NCBI RefSeq assembly: GCF_000348785.1 | Contig: NC_020520.1 | Location: forward strand, 2,046,001 to 2,110,000 | Length of the DNA stretch: 64,000 bases | Reading direction: 5' to 3' | Source: Ilumatobacter coccineus YM16-304 | Lineage (GTDB): Bacteria; Actinomycetota; Acidimicrobiia; Acidimicrobiales; Ilumatobacteraceae | Shown: piece by piece, positions 41,777 to 51,891 of the stretch | How the letters are laid out: each line of letters begins with the position of its first letter | Numbering within the stretch: the first letter of the stretch is position 1 | Notes under the pieces: generated by a model | What the model saw: the letters and a program-made list of their open reading frames with translations, nothing else | Databases searched by the model: none | Told to the model about the DNA's origin: nothing | Translations under genes and position numbers: made by a program

Positions 41777-44700
41777 GTGATCGACTCCATCGAAGCAACC
41801 GAGTACGGGCGCCGTGCCTCCGAGGCGCTCTCGGAGGCGATCGCTCAGGCCAAGGCGTCGGGTCCGCTCGCTCCGGTCACGGTGATCGTGCCGAGCAACT
41901 TCGTCGGACTCTCGGCGCGGCGCTTGGTCGGTTCGGGGGAACTGCGGGCCGGGAGCCGCCAGGGCATCGCCAACGTCTCGTTCGTCACCCCGTTCCGTCT
42001 CGCCGAACTCGTCGCCGCCGACCTGCTGCTCGATCGGCAACCGATCACCAACCCGGTGCTGGGTGCCGCGGTCCGACAGGTGTTGGCCGACGACCCCGAC
42101 GTGTACCGGGCGGTCGCCGAACACGAAGCGACCGAAGCGGCGCTGGCCGCGCTCTTCGCCGAGCTGTCCAACGTCGACGAGGCGGGTCTCGAATCGATCG
42201 AGGAGGAGGGCTCCACGGCCGCTCGTCTGGCGGTCACCTTCCATCGGCGGATCGCCGAGAAGCTCGCGGCGTTCCACACCGAACACGACCTCGCCACCGA
42301 GGCAGCCGAACGTCTCGACCTGGCCGAACGACTCGCACCGATGGGGCACCTGGTGTGGTATCTGCCCGCTCCGGTCACGCCGGCGATCGGCCGCTTCCTC
42401 GGCGAGGCGCTGCGAGCCGCATCGTCGTCGTCGGTCATCGTCGGTCTCACGGGTGTCGAGGCTGCCGACGAGCCCGTGTGGCGGGCGTGTGAAGCCGCAG
42501 GCGTGCCACGCACCAGCGGGGAGGTGTCGGCGCCGGTCGCCTCGTCGATCGTGTCGGTCACCGACGGCCCCGAAGAGATCCGTGAGGTGTGCAGCGCGGT
42601 CGCCGAGCTCGTCGCCGACGGCGTCGCACTCGATCGCATCGGGGTGTTCTTCCCCACCCCCGACCCGTATGTGCGCATCATCGAGCAGCAGTTCGGGGCG
42701 GCAGGCATCCCGATCAACGGGCCCGACCCGCGTCGCCTCTCCGATTCGGTGGCCGGGCGAACGCTGCTCGGCGCGCTGGGGCTGCCCGCCGTACGTTGGC
42801 GTCGCGACCGGGTGATGGAGGTCGTGAGTGGCGGGCCGCTTCGTTTCGCCGACGAGCCCATCCGGCCGACGATCTGGGACCAGCTCTCACGCGAGGCGGG
42901 CGTCGTGATCGACCACGCCGACTGGCGCCGCAAGATCGAACACGATCAGGCCCGCACCGAGCAGTGGATTGCCGATCTCGCCGACGAGCCTGCGAGCGAC
43001 AGCACCGAGTATCGCCTCCGACGGCTTCGCGACCGCGTGGCCGACGGGAAGCGGTTGGTGGAGTTCGTCGACGAGCTGCATCGCTCGGTCCGAGCGGTCG
43101 ACATCGCCACGAGCTGGACCGAGAAGTGCGCGGCCGCACGCGACCTGCTGCACTCGCTCCTGGGCTCGGAACGCACGCATGGCACGTGGCCCGACCAGGA
43201 GCAGGAGGCGTTCGCCCGGGTCGAGGACGCCCTCTCTCGTCTCGCCGCGCTCGATCAGATCGAACCCACGCCGTCGACCGCGGTCTTCCAGCGAGCCCTC
43301 GGCGCCGAACTCGACGTGGCTCGCGCCCGACACGGTCGTTTCGGCCACGGAGTCGTGTACGGGCCCATCGCCACGGCGGTCGGGCACGATCTCGACGCCG
43401 TGTTCGTGGTCGGTTGCGCCGAGGGCGTCCTGCCGGTTCCACGCCGTGACGATGCGATCCTGCCCGACGCGTTGCGCCTGCGTGCGCTCGACCAGCTCGA
43501 ACCGCGGGCGGCTCGGCTGCACCATCAGCATCGAGCGTTCCTGGCCGCGCTCGCCGCAGCGCCGCCCGAGCGTCGCGTCCTCACGTTCGCGCGGGGTGAC
43601 CTCCGATCCAATCGACGAGCGCTGCCCTCGCGCTGGTTGCTCGATTCGGCATCGGCGATGGTGGGGCATCGCGTCGTCGCGACCGACTTCGACACACTCG
43701 ACCAGAACGTGGTGCGTCACGTCAGTTCATTCGCCTCGGCGCTCCGCGATGGCGGTGTCAGCTGTGTGGCCGAACGCGACCTGGCGACGCTCGGCACCGA
43801 CGTCACCGACGGAGCCGATCCCGTCGAGCACGGGCTCGCTCAGCTGGTGGGCAAAGGATTCGCCGCACAAGTGCAACGGGCGGGGTCGGCGTTCACCGAG
43901 TTCGACGGCAACCTCGGTGCGCGCGTCGGAGCCGACAACTTCCCACTCCCGGGCGTCGGCGACCGAGCGATGTCGCCTTCCCGCCTCGAGACCTGGGCGA
44001 GCTGCGGGTTCCGATACTTCCTCGGCTACGTCCTCGAGGTCAGCGATCGTGACGACCCGGAACGCAACGAGGAGTTGTCGGCGCTCGACCGTGGGTCGCT
44101 CATCCACAAGGCGCTCGAGCAGTTCATCAGCGAAGCGATCGAGTCGGGGCCGCCGGCTCCGTCCGAACCGTGGCCAACCGAGGCGGTGGTCCGCCTGCAC
44201 GAGATCGCCGACGATCTGTGCGACGAGTACGTGGCGATCGGCCGGACCGGGCGACGGGCGAACTGGCGGGTGCAGCGCGACGACCTGCACGATCTGCTCG
44301 ATGCGTTCGTCCACGCCGACAACGCGTACCGAGCGAGCCACGGAGCGACCCCGGCGTTCGTCGAACTCGACCTCGGAGTGAAGTCGGGCGAGGTGGTGCC
44401 GATCGAGTTGCCCAACGGCGACGCGATCACGCTGCGCGGCATGATCGACCGCGTCGACACCACCGCCGACGGTCGCGTGCTCATCAACGACTACAAGTCG
44501 GGGAAGGGCAAGAAGTACGACGACCTGACCGACGACCCGTTCCTGGCGGGAACCACACTGCAACTGGGGATGTACGCCGAGGGCGCCATGCAGGCCACCG
44601 GCGCCTCGTCGGCATCGGCGCACTACTGGTTGGTCGAACGAGCCGGGCAGCAGCACCACGGCTACGAGTGGACCGACGAGAAGCGCACCCGATTCCACGA

Positions 44701-44935
44701 GGTGCTCACGGCGATCACCACCGGCATCGCATCCGGCGTGTTCGCCGCGGCGCCGGGCGACTGGGACACGTTCCGGCTGACCAACGACAACTGTGGCTAC
44801 TGCGATTTCGACAGCGTGTGCGTCCGCGACCGCGGTGACCACGCCGCTGCGAAGGCGTCGGCGCCCGAACTCGCGGTGCGCGTGGCCCTCACGCCCCCCG
44901 AGCCGAACGACGACGACGACGAGGTCGAACGATGA
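41777..44935 (+). CDS. addB: AddB-like nuclease subunit (PD-(D/E)XK, Fe-S)
   Basis: The 1052-residue protein resembles the AddB/RexB subunit of the double-strand-break resection complex. The N-terminal helicase-like region is inactive; the expected P-loop position reads VIVPSNFVGLSARR without GKT. The C-terminal nuclease domain has MIDRVDTTADGRVLINDYKSGKGK (catalytic Asp/Asp/Lys). Cysteines likely to bind a [4Fe-4S] cluster flank it: WASCGFRYFLGY before, and CGYCDFDSVC after. The GTG start at 41777 gives the full N terminus. The stop overlaps the next start by 4 nt. Confidence 0.85.
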   Translation: MIDSIEATEYGRRASEALSEAIAQAKASGPLAPVTVIVPSNFVGLSARRLVGSGELRAGSRQGIANVSFVTPFRLAELVAADLLLDRQPITNPVLGAAVRQVLADDPDVYRAVAEHEATEAALAALFAELSNVDEAGLESIEEEGSTAARLAVTFHRRIAEKLAAFHTEHDLATEAAERLDLAERLAPMGHLVWYLPAPVTPAIGRFLGEALRAASSSSVIVGLTGVEAADEPVWRACEAAGVPRTSGEVSAPVASSIVSVTDGPEEIREVCSAVAELVADGVALDRIGVFFPTPDPYVRIIEQQFGAAGIPINGPDPRRLSDSVAGRTLLGALGLPAVRWRRDRVMEVVSGGPLRFADEPIRPTIWDQLSREAGVVIDHADWRRKIEHDQARTEQWIADLADEPASDSTEYRLRRLRDRVADGKRLVEFVDELHRSVRAVDIATSWTEKCAAARDLLHSLLGSERTHGTWPDQEQEAFARVEDALSRLAALDQIEPTPSTAVFQRALGAELDVARARHGRFGHGVVYGPIATAVGHDLDAVFVVGCAEGVLPVPRRDDAILPDALRLRALDQLEPRAARLHHQHRAFLAALAAAPPERRVLTFARGDLRSNRRALPSRWLLDSASAMVGHRVVATDFDTLDQNVVRHVSSFASALRDGGVSCVAERDLATLGTDVTDGADPVEHGLAQLVGKGFAAQVQRAGSAFTEFDGNLGARVGADNFPLPGVGDRAMSPSRLETWASCGFRYFLGYVLEVSDRDDPERNEELSALDRGSLIHKALEQFISEAIESGPPAPSEPWPTEAVVRLHEIADDLCDEYVAIGRTGRRANWRVQRDDLHDLLDAFVHADNAYRASHGATPAFVELDLGVKSGEVVPIELPNGDAITLRGMIDRVDTTADGRVLINDYKSGKGKKYDDLTDDPFLAGTTLQLGMYAEGAMQATGASSASAHYWLVERAGQQHHGYEWTDEKRTRFHEVLTAITTGIASGVFAAAPGDWDTFRLTNDNCGYCDFDSVCVRDRGDHAAAKASAPELAVRVALTPPEPNDDDDEVER

Positions 44936-47900
44936 GCAACGTGCTGAGCGACCAACCCGCCCGTGACCTCATCAGTTCGACCGGCCTCGACCAGACCCTC
45001 TTCGTCGAAGCCGGTGCAGGTACCGGAAAGACCACACAGCTCGTCGACCGCATCGTGCGCACCGTGCTCGAACGCGAGGTGCCGTTGTCCGAGATCGCGG
45101 CCATCACGTTCACCGAGGCCGCCGCCAGCGAACTGCAGGCGCGCATCCGCGTGCAGTTCGAGCGAGCTGCCGACACCGATGACCCGGTCGTTCGCAGCCG
45201 GGCGATGCAGGCGATCGCCGATGCCGACCTCGCCGCCATCTCCACGGTGCACGGGTTCGCCAGCCGAATCCTCGGCGAATTCGCCGTGGCGGCCGGGCTC
45301 CCGCCTCGGGTGAGCGTGCTCGACGAGGTCGCTTCGCAACTGGCGCACGAAGAACGGTGGGGCCGTTTCGTCGACATGCTCGACGCCGAGCCGAGCTACG
45401 ACGAGTTGCTGTATCGGGCAGCGCTGATCGACGTGCCGCTGACCCCGCGTTTCGCCGGCCAGGCGTCGTTCAAGGACGTCGCCGCCAACTTCGCGCAGAA
45501 CTGGGACCGGCTCGGCGAACTCATCGACGAAACCCCGGCGCCGCTGGGTCCGATCGACTTCGGGCCGTTCGACCGGGCGGTCGCCACGCTCGCCGCAGCG
45601 CCGGCCGACTGCACCGACACGACCGACCTGCTGTACGCACACCTCCAGGCCGTGCTCCCCGAGATGCAGGCCGCGGTCGCCGTCGCCGACCCGCATCGCA
45701 AGCTGCGGCGCCTCCAGGCGCTGTACCGGGCGGGCGCCTACCGGCGTGGTGCGAGCCGAGCGGCCTGGGGTCGCGGCAAGGGGGGAGCGAAGGGGAAGTG
45801 GTCGACCGACGTCAAGGAGGTGAAGGGCCTCATCGACGAGGTCAACGATGCGTTGGCCGCGGTGCTCGATCAGGTCAGCCACGATGTGCTCGATCGGTTG
45901 ATGCGGTTGGTGGCACGCGAGGTCCACCACGCCGCGCAAGAACGCCGCAGCAACGGCGGGCTCGAGTTCCACGATCTGCTCGTGCTGGCCCGCCAGGTGT
46001 TGCGTGACAACGCCGAGGTCCGGCGAGCGCTGCACGCGCGCTACCGCCACGTGCTCCTCGACGAGTTCCAAGACACCGACCCGATCCAGATCGAGTTGGC
46101 GTCGCTCATCGCCGCCACCCCGGCCGACGAGCAACCGGCGCGGTGGCAGGAACACGCCGTCGACGGCGGACGACTGTTCTTCGTCGGCGACCCGAAGCAG
46201 TCGATCTATCGGTTCCGGCGAGCCGACATCGAACTGTTCCTCGAAGCACGAGATGCGTACGGCGAGGCCGGTAACGGAGCCGTGCGACTCGACACCAACT
46301 TCCGCACCGTGCCGCCCATCATCGACTGGGTCAACGGTCTGTTCTCCGACGCCATGGCCGAGGAGGTTCCGGGAGCGCAGCCGAAGTACGAGCCGCTGCA
46401 CGCCGGTCGCTCGTTCGACTCGGACGCCGACCACCGGCCCGTCGTGCTCGGCGGAGAGCACCCCGATCCGAAGGTCAAGGCGGGCGAACTGCGCACCACC
46501 GAAGCTGCCGACGTCGCCGGCATCGTCGCCCACATCGAGTCGTCGCCCGGCGACTGGCCGGTCTTCGACGAGCACGATCGCACGTGGCGCCCGGCTCGCC
46601 TGAGCGATGTGACGATCCTCATCCCGACGAGGACCTCGCTCACCTACCTGCGTGAAGCGCTCGACGAACGCTCGCTGCCGTATCGCCTGGCAACGGGCAC
46701 GCTCGTCTACGACACGCAGGAGGTGCGTGATGCGCTCGCCGTGCTGCGGGCCATCGACGACCCCAACGACACGTTGAGTCTCATCGCGGCGTTGCGGTCG
46801 CCGCTCTACGGATGTTCCGACGTCGACCTCTACGAGTACCACCAGGCGCATCGCCGGTGGAGCCTGCGCAACGACACGCCCGACCAACTCGGCGACGACC
46901 ATCCCGTCGTGTCGGCCCTGGCGCACCTGCGCACGCTGTGGGAACAGCGCTGGTGGATCACCCCGGCCAACATGCTCGAGCGCGTCCTGCGAGAGCGCCA
47001 CGGGTTCCTGCTCGGCTACGGCACACGACGGCCGGCAGAGGTGTGGCGACGGCTTCGGTTCCTCGTCGACCAGGCGCGCTCGTTCGAAGAATCGAACGGT
47101 GGCGGGCTGCGTTCGTTCCTCGACTGGGCGGCGTTGCAGTCGTCCGACGGTTCACGCGTGCACGAGCCGATGCTGCCCGAGACCGATGACGACGCCGTGC
47201 AGATCATCACCATCCACGGTTCGAAGGGGCTCGAGTTCCCGATCACGATCCTGTCGGGGATGACCACCGCTGCCGCGGGGCGCCGCAACGGCGTCAGCGT
47301 GCTGTGGGGAGCCTCGGGGCCGCCGGAGGTGAAGTTGCGCGCCGGCGTCGCAACGGCCGAACACTCGACGCGCGCCGACATCGAAGAGGAGATGGACGAT
47401 CACGAGAAGCTGCGCTTGCTGTATGTGGCAGCCACCCGCGCTCGCGATCACCTGATCGTGTCGGGCCATCACAAGGCGAGCAACAACGAGCAGGCGTCGT
47501 TCGCGACCCGCATGGCCATGTTCGGTGCGACACACCCCGAGCTGTGCCGCACCGTCGACCTCACCGGTCTCGACGGAGCGGGTCGACAACGCGATGAGCC
47601 AGGCGACCGCACTGCCTCCACGGAAACCACATCTCCCACGGGGGCCACGACGACCAGCGATGCGGCAGCCGGCTCAGCGGCCGGCGCCGACCCCACCGCT
47701 GCATTGACCGAGCGGCAGCGTTGGATCGACGAGCGGGCAGCGCTCGTGGCGCCGTTCGACCGCCCGCGGACCCTGTCGGCCACCGCGATCGCTCGCAGCG
47801 TCGATGCCACCGTCGCCGACACCGACGACGACACCGTCGAACCGTCCCCGGGCGAGGGGCCGGCGGTCGTACGCAAGAAGGGCCGCGCCGGATCGGCGAT

Positions 47901-48549
47901 CGGCAGCGCCGTGCACGCCACGCTCGAGTTCGTCGACTTCCACACGCGTGCCGAACTTGCCGCGCTCACGACCCGTCAGTGTGAGCTGCACGCCATTCCC
48001 GATGCCATCGACGTCGTGCTGGCGCTGGTGACGTCGGCGCTCGATTCCGATGCCGTCGAGCTGGCGCGGGCACATCGGTCGTACCGAGAGCTGTACGTCG
48101 CTGCACCGTTGGGCGACGTGATGGTCGAGGGCTACATCGACCTGCTCGTCGAGACGCCCGACGGGCTGGTCATCGTCGACTACAAGTCCGACAGCGCATC
48201 GTCGCCGAGGGAGATCGACGAGAAGCTCGCCGCCTACGAACTCCAGGGAGCGGCCTACGCCGTCGCACTCGAAGCGAGCACCGGTCTCGACGTGGCCGAG
48301 TGTCGGTTCGTGTTCTGCAAGTCGAACGGAGCGATCGAGCGGTCGGTCGACGACCTCGCCGGGGCGAAGCAGCGGGTACGCGATGCCGTCGCTGCCGGAA
48401 TCGATCCGAGTCGCCCGGCACCGACCGCATCATCCGAACCGATGAGCCCGGCGGTCGAGCCGGCGTCGATCGACGAGGTGCCGCCACCCACCGATGCCGA
48501 CGCCCCGCCGCTCGACGAGCCGGGCCAGGCCAGCCTCTTCGACATCTGA
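44932..48549 (+). CDS. addA: AddA-like UvrD-family helicase-nuclease
   Basis: The 1205-residue protein is a superfamily 1 helicase fused to a RecB-type nuclease. Walker A is EAGAGTGKTTQL near residue 26, Walker B is LLDEFQDTDPIQ, motif III region GDPKQSIYRFRRAD, motif V IHGSKGLEFP and motif VI LLYVAATRARDHL. The C-terminal nuclease has GSAVHATLEF, then EGYIDLLVETPDGLVIVDYKSD. With the upstream AddB-like protein it should process broken DNA ends for RecA. The two are translationally coupled by ATGA. A low-complexity Thr/Ala linker near residues 890-930 separates helicase and nuclease. Confidence 0.9.
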   Translation: MSNVLSDQPARDLISSTGLDQTLFVEAGAGTGKTTQLVDRIVRTVLEREVPLSEIAAITFTEAAASELQARIRVQFERAADTDDPVVRSRAMQAIADADLAAISTVHGFASRILGEFAVAAGLPPRVSVLDEVASQLAHEERWGRFVDMLDAEPSYDELLYRAALIDVPLTPRFAGQASFKDVAANFAQNWDRLGELIDETPAPLGPIDFGPFDRAVATLAAAPADCTDTTDLLYAHLQAVLPEMQAAVAVADPHRKLRRLQALYRAGAYRRGASRAAWGRGKGGAKGKWSTDVKEVKGLIDEVNDALAAVLDQVSHDVLDRLMRLVAREVHHAAQERRSNGGLEFHDLLVLARQVLRDNAEVRRALHARYRHVLLDEFQDTDPIQIELASLIAATPADEQPARWQEHAVDGGRLFFVGDPKQSIYRFRRADIELFLEARDAYGEAGNGAVRLDTNFRTVPPIIDWVNGLFSDAMAEEVPGAQPKYEPLHAGRSFDSDADHRPVVLGGEHPDPKVKAGELRTTEAADVAGIVAHIESSPGDWPVFDEHDRTWRPARLSDVTILIPTRTSLTYLREALDERSLPYRLATGTLVYDTQEVRDALAVLRAIDDPNDTLSLIAALRSPLYGCSDVDLYEYHQAHRRWSLRNDTPDQLGDDHPVVSALAHLRTLWEQRWWITPANMLERVLRERHGFLLGYGTRRPAEVWRRLRFLVDQARSFEESNGGGLRSFLDWAALQSSDGSRVHEPMLPETDDDAVQIITIHGSKGLEFPITILSGMTTAAAGRRNGVSVLWGASGPPEVKLRAGVATAEHSTRADIEEEMDDHEKLRLLYVAATRARDHLIVSGHHKASNNEQASFATRMAMFGATHPELCRTVDLTGLDGAGRQRDEPGDRTASTETTSPTGATTTSDAAAGSAAGADPTAALTERQRWIDERAALVAPFDRPRTLSATAIARSVDATVADTDDDTVEPSPGEGPAVVRKKGRAGSAIGSAVHATLEFVDFHTRAELAALTTRQCELHAIPDAIDVVLALVTSALDSDAVELARAHRSYRELYVAAPLGDVMVEGYIDLLVETPDGLVIVDYKSDSASSPREIDEKLAAYELQGAAYAVALEASTGLDVAECRFVFCKSNGAIERSVDDLAGAKQRVRDAVAAGIDPSRPAPTASSEPMSPAVEPASIDEVPPPTDADAPPLDEPGQASLFDI

Positions 48550-48618
48550 ACGACGGACCCGAGGCGAGGCGACGCGGGCCGGCCCCGGCTGCGGCGCTGC
48601 GTCCGGCAGACTGGGCCG

Positions 48619-49554
48619 ATGCAGTTCTTCGAACCCGCTCAGGTCGCGGACGCGCTGCCGTGGCTCGCACTGGTCGAGGCGATCGAGCACACCGTCGCCG
48701 ACCCGGGTGCGCGAGCGCCGGAACGCACGGTGCACCCGGTGGCGACCACCGACGGCACCGAGGCGCTGCTGCTCCTGAAGCCAGGATGGGTCATCGGTGA
48801 CGTGATCGCGGTGAAGGTGGCGACCTTCTTCCCCGACAACGGCGCTCGCGATCTACCGACCGTGAACGCCGGGGTCGTGCTCTTCAGCGGCGTCGACGGG
48901 ACGATGATCGGCGCGTGCGACGGCAACGAGCTCACGACGCGCCGTACCGCGGCGGCGAGTGCCGTGGCCGCGAAGCGACTGGTTCGGCACGACGCGCAGC
49001 GACTGCTCGTCGTCGGTACCGGAGCGCTCGCTCCGATGGTGGCTGCGGCGCATTGCTCGGTACACGACTATGCGTCGGTCGAGGTGTGGGGGCGCAACGA
49101 CGTGAAGGCCGCAGCGGCGGTCGAGACAGCACGGCGGTGTGGCGTGGAGGCGTCGGTGTGTGCCGATCTCGACGCGGCTGTGGCGGCTGCCGACGTGATC
49201 TCGTGCGTGACCGCCTCGACGACGCCACTGGTCCGTGGGTCGCTGCTCCGACCGGGAACGCACGTCGATCTCATCGGCTCGTTCACGCCGGAGATGCGCG
49301 AGACCGACGACGATGTGATCCGCCGAGGCGCGGTGTGGGTCGACTCGTACGACGACGGCGTGCTCGCCGGTGACCTCGCCCAGCCGTTGGCCGCTGGCGT
49401 GCTGCACCTCGACGAGATCCGGGGCGACCTACGCGAGCTGATCGTCGGCGACTGCCCGGCGCGGGACGACGACGACCAGATCACGGTGTTCAAGTCGGCG
49501 GGCATCGCGCTCGAAGACGTGGCCGCGGCCCGACTCGTGTTCGGGAGCAGCTGA
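48619..49554 (+). CDS. Ornithine cyclodeaminase/mu-crystallin family protein
   Basis: The 311-residue protein has the family's RTAAASAVAAKRL segment and a Rossmann loop, LLVVGTGALAPMVAAA. Later comes DLIGSFTPEMRETDDDVIRR, typical of the family. Members include ornithine cyclodeaminase, alanine dehydrogenase and pyrroline/piperideine-2-carboxylate reductases; the exact substrate cannot be set from sequence. It starts 69 nt after addA. Confidence 0.88.
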   Translation: MQFFEPAQVADALPWLALVEAIEHTVADPGARAPERTVHPVATTDGTEALLLLKPGWVIGDVIAVKVATFFPDNGARDLPTVNAGVVLFSGVDGTMIGACDGNELTTRRTAAASAVAAKRLVRHDAQRLLVVGTGALAPMVAAAHCSVHDYASVEVWGRNDVKAAAAVETARRCGVEASVCADLDAAVAAADVISCVTASTTPLVRGSLLRPGTHVDLIGSFTPEMRETDDDVIRRGAVWVDSYDDGVLAGDLAQPLAAGVLHLDEIRGDLRELIVGDCPARDDDDQITVFKSAGIALEDVAAARLVFGSS

Positions 49555-49575
49555 GGTCGAGGCGGCCGATCCCGA

Positions 49576-49791
49576 TCAGGCGGCGTCGAGATCGAGCTCG
49601 ATGTCGCCGTCGAGCGAATCCTGGTAGGCCGACATGGCCCACGCGGCCGACCCGACCAGACCGAACACGCTCGAGAGCAGCGTGCCCATCGTGCGCGGTC
49701 CGCGTCGCAACACCGAGAGGAGCGCGACGAGGCTGCCCATCGTGCAGAGGATCGGAGCGGCGAGGTTGAGCGTCTTGCTGTCGAAGTTCAC
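49576..49791 (-). CDS. Small two-helix membrane protein
   Basis: From the GTG at 49791 the product has 71 residues with two hydrophobic segments (NLAAPILCTMGSLVALLSVL and LLSSVFGLVGSAAWAMSAYQ) joined by a short basic loop (RRGPRT), and a strongly acidic tail (DGDIELDLDAA). The family is not recognised. The frame continues upstream, but that part is antisense to the DUF72 gene and lacks its own character. It is convergent with the ornithine cyclodeaminase family gene. Confidence 0.62.
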   Translation of the reverse strand: MNFDSKTLNLAAPILCTMGSLVALLSVLRRGPRTMGTLLSSVFGLVGSAAWAMSAYQDSLDGDIELDLDAA

Positions 49792-49856
49792 GACGGCGAT
49801 GCTAGACCGACCGCCTCGCTCGGACGAGGGGGCGGCATCGGTTCGGCCACTCGCCG

Positions 49857-50756
49857 TCACGAGAAGAGCGAATCCTGACCGACGATCTCGGATCGAGGTG
49901 CGATCGGGAGTGGCTCGGGAAGCGGAGCGAGGTCGGGGCGGAGCGCTGCCACCTCGGCATGGATCTCGCGGGCCAGGCGCGGTGAGTCGAGGTTCTCGGG
50001 CTGGTGCACGAACAGGTACGGCTCCCTGCCCGCATCGAGCCACGCCACGATCTGCGGGACCCACGTACGCAACCCGTCGAGCGTGCCGGTGGGATCGTCC
50101 TGCCCGATCACCCGGATCACCGGGGAGCGCCCGACGTGGTCGACGAGCACCGGAAGCTTCGGTTTGCTGGTGCGTTCGTCGAGCGACGCCTCGGAGCGTG
50201 GGGGAGCGGCGTACAGCGGACGGGTGTCGAGCACGACGCGGCCGATGTGGTGACGGGCGAGCAACTCGTCGACGGCGCGCTGCGCCCCACCGGCGAAGAA
50301 CCCGGCGTGCCGCAACTCGACGACCCAGGCGACGTGGCGCGACAGCGAGCGGCAGAAGGCGTCGAGCGTGGCGATCGAGTCGGGCCCCAGCGACGGCGGG
50401 AGCTGGATGTGGACCGGGCCGATCCGATCGCCGAGTGGCTCGATCCGATCGAGGAACGACGCCACCAACGTGTCGGTGGCGCGCAGCCGGTGTTCGTGCG
50501 TGATCGTGCGGGGCAGTTTGAACACGAACGAGAAGTCGGGGTGAGCCTGCTCGGTCCATCGGGCGACCGTTCGCTCGTTCGGCTCGGCGTAGAACGTCGT
50601 GTTTCCCTCGACGGCGTTGCAGCGTCGTGAGTACTCCGCCAGTTCCCGCCCCTTGTTGCCCGGCGACAGATACGTGCCGACCCACGGTTGGTGCGCCCAC
50701 ATCGGGCAACCGACCCGAAGGACCGGTGCGCTGGACGGGTCACCCACGTCGGTCAT
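49857..50756 (-). CDS. DUF72 (YecE-like) family protein
   Basis: The 299-residue protein has the DUF72 TIM-barrel signatures: VGCPMWAHQPWVGTYLSP at the start, YSRRCNAVEGNTTFYAEP, FVFKLPRTITHEHRL, and VVELRHAGFF. The biochemical role of DUF72 is not established. It ends DSLFS, a short tail often seen in these proteins. Stop and start codons are clear of the neighbours. Confidence 0.9.
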   Translation of the reverse strand: MTDVGDPSSAPVLRVGCPMWAHQPWVGTYLSPGNKGRELAEYSRRCNAVEGNTTFYAEPNERTVARWTEQAHPDFSFVFKLPRTITHEHRLRATDTLVASFLDRIEPLGDRIGPVHIQLPPSLGPDSIATLDAFCRSLSRHVAWVVELRHAGFFAGGAQRAVDELLARHHIGRVVLDTRPLYAAPPRSEASLDERTSKPKLPVLVDHVGRSPVIRVIGQDDPTGTLDGLRTWVPQIVAWLDAGREPYLFVHQPENLDSPRLAREIHAEVAALRPDLAPLPEPLPIAPRSEIVGQDSLFS

Positions 50757-50792
50757 CGAAGCAAGTTGCTCGCACAGCGGTTGTGACGCTGC

Positions 50793-51857
50793 TCAGGGAC
50801 GGGGGAGTGCGGCGTACTCGTCGACGATCGGCGCGAGTTCGGCCGGGCTCGCGCCGTGCATGATCACGCTGTCGGCGCCGAGGTCGATCTGTCGACGGAC
50901 CGCACGTGCGCACTCCGACGCCGACCCGTTGGCCGCCGGAGCGAGCCACTCGTCGGGAATGAGCGTGGCGATGTGCTCGAGTTGCTCGGTCGTGGCCTTT
51001 GCATCGATCGCCCCCGGGAACGTACGAACCATCTCGTCGGAGCGGAACGCTGCGAGCACGGCCGGGTCCCATCGGTTCGTCTCGACCATCAGGTCGCCGT
51101 AGGCCTGGAGATACGTGGCGAGCCGGCCGACGGTCTTCTTCAGCCGCAACGGCTCGGGCAGGTGGTCGCCGATCGTGGCGTAACACGACCAGACCGTGAC
51201 GCTCGCCGGATCTCGCCCGGCCTTCTCGGCGGCACGCTTCACGGTCTCGACGCACCGCTGCAACGTCTCGTCGGTGAAGAACGTGTGCAGGATCACATGA
51301 TCGAAGCAGCGCCCGCCCAACGCGAGCGAGTTCGGTCCGAACGCGACGAGGCCGAGCGGGATGTCTTCGTCGAACGTGGGGTCGAGCCGGAGCGCCGGGT
51401 ACGACCCCATCGGGCCATCGTGTCCGACCACGGTCTCGCCGTGCCACAGCCGACGCATCACGCCGGCGAAGTCCTCCATCTGTGCGGTGGTGATCGAATC
51501 GAGCCCGTACGCGTCGAACATCGGCTTGATGCCGCGTCCGATGCCGAGGACGAACCTCCCGCCGGTGAGCCGGTGCATCGTGGTGGCATACGACGCGGTC
51601 ACCATCGGATGTCGCGTGTTGTGGTTGGTGGCGCCGGTGATGATCTGCATCGACGAGGTCGCCGCTGCAGCGGCGCCCGACAACGTCACCGCTTCCTTCA
51701 CGTTGAAGCGTTCGCTGATGAACACCGCTCCGAGACCGAGGTCCTCGGCGTCGCGGCACTCGCTCAGCAGCTCGCGAGGATCTTGGGCGCCACCGGCGAG
51801 GGTGTAGAAGCCGAGTTCGGGAAATCGAGGTGACGAGGAGTCGGACGAGGCGTTCAC
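50793..51857 (-). CDS. F420-dependent LLM-class oxidoreductase (TIGR03857-like)
   Basis: The 354-residue protein is a luciferase-like monooxygenase-fold enzyme: ELGFYTLAGGAQDPRELLSE, GLGAVFISERFNVKEAV, GATNHNTRHPMVTASYATTM and RFVLGIGRGI. The pattern fits TIGR03857, a family found in F420-producing Actinobacteria. It likely uses reduced F420; the substrate is unknown. It lies 36 nt upstream of the DUF72 gene and may form an operon with it. Confidence 0.88.
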   Translation of the reverse strand: MNASSDSSSPRFPELGFYTLAGGAQDPRELLSECRDAEDLGLGAVFISERFNVKEAVTLSGAAAAATSSMQIITGATNHNTRHPMVTASYATTMHRLTGGRFVLGIGRGIKPMFDAYGLDSITTAQMEDFAGVMRRLWHGETVVGHDGPMGSYPALRLDPTFDEDIPLGLVAFGPNSLALGGRCFDHVILHTFFTDETLQRCVETVKRAAEKAGRDPASVTVWSCYATIGDHLPEPLRLKKTVGRLATYLQAYGDLMVETNRWDPAVLAAFRSDEMVRTFPGAIDAKATTEQLEHIATLIPDEWLAPAANGSASECARAVRRQIDLGADSVIMHGASPAELAPIVDEYAALPRP

Positions 51858-51891
51858 AGCGCTGTGCTACCACACGATCGTGAGGCAGTGA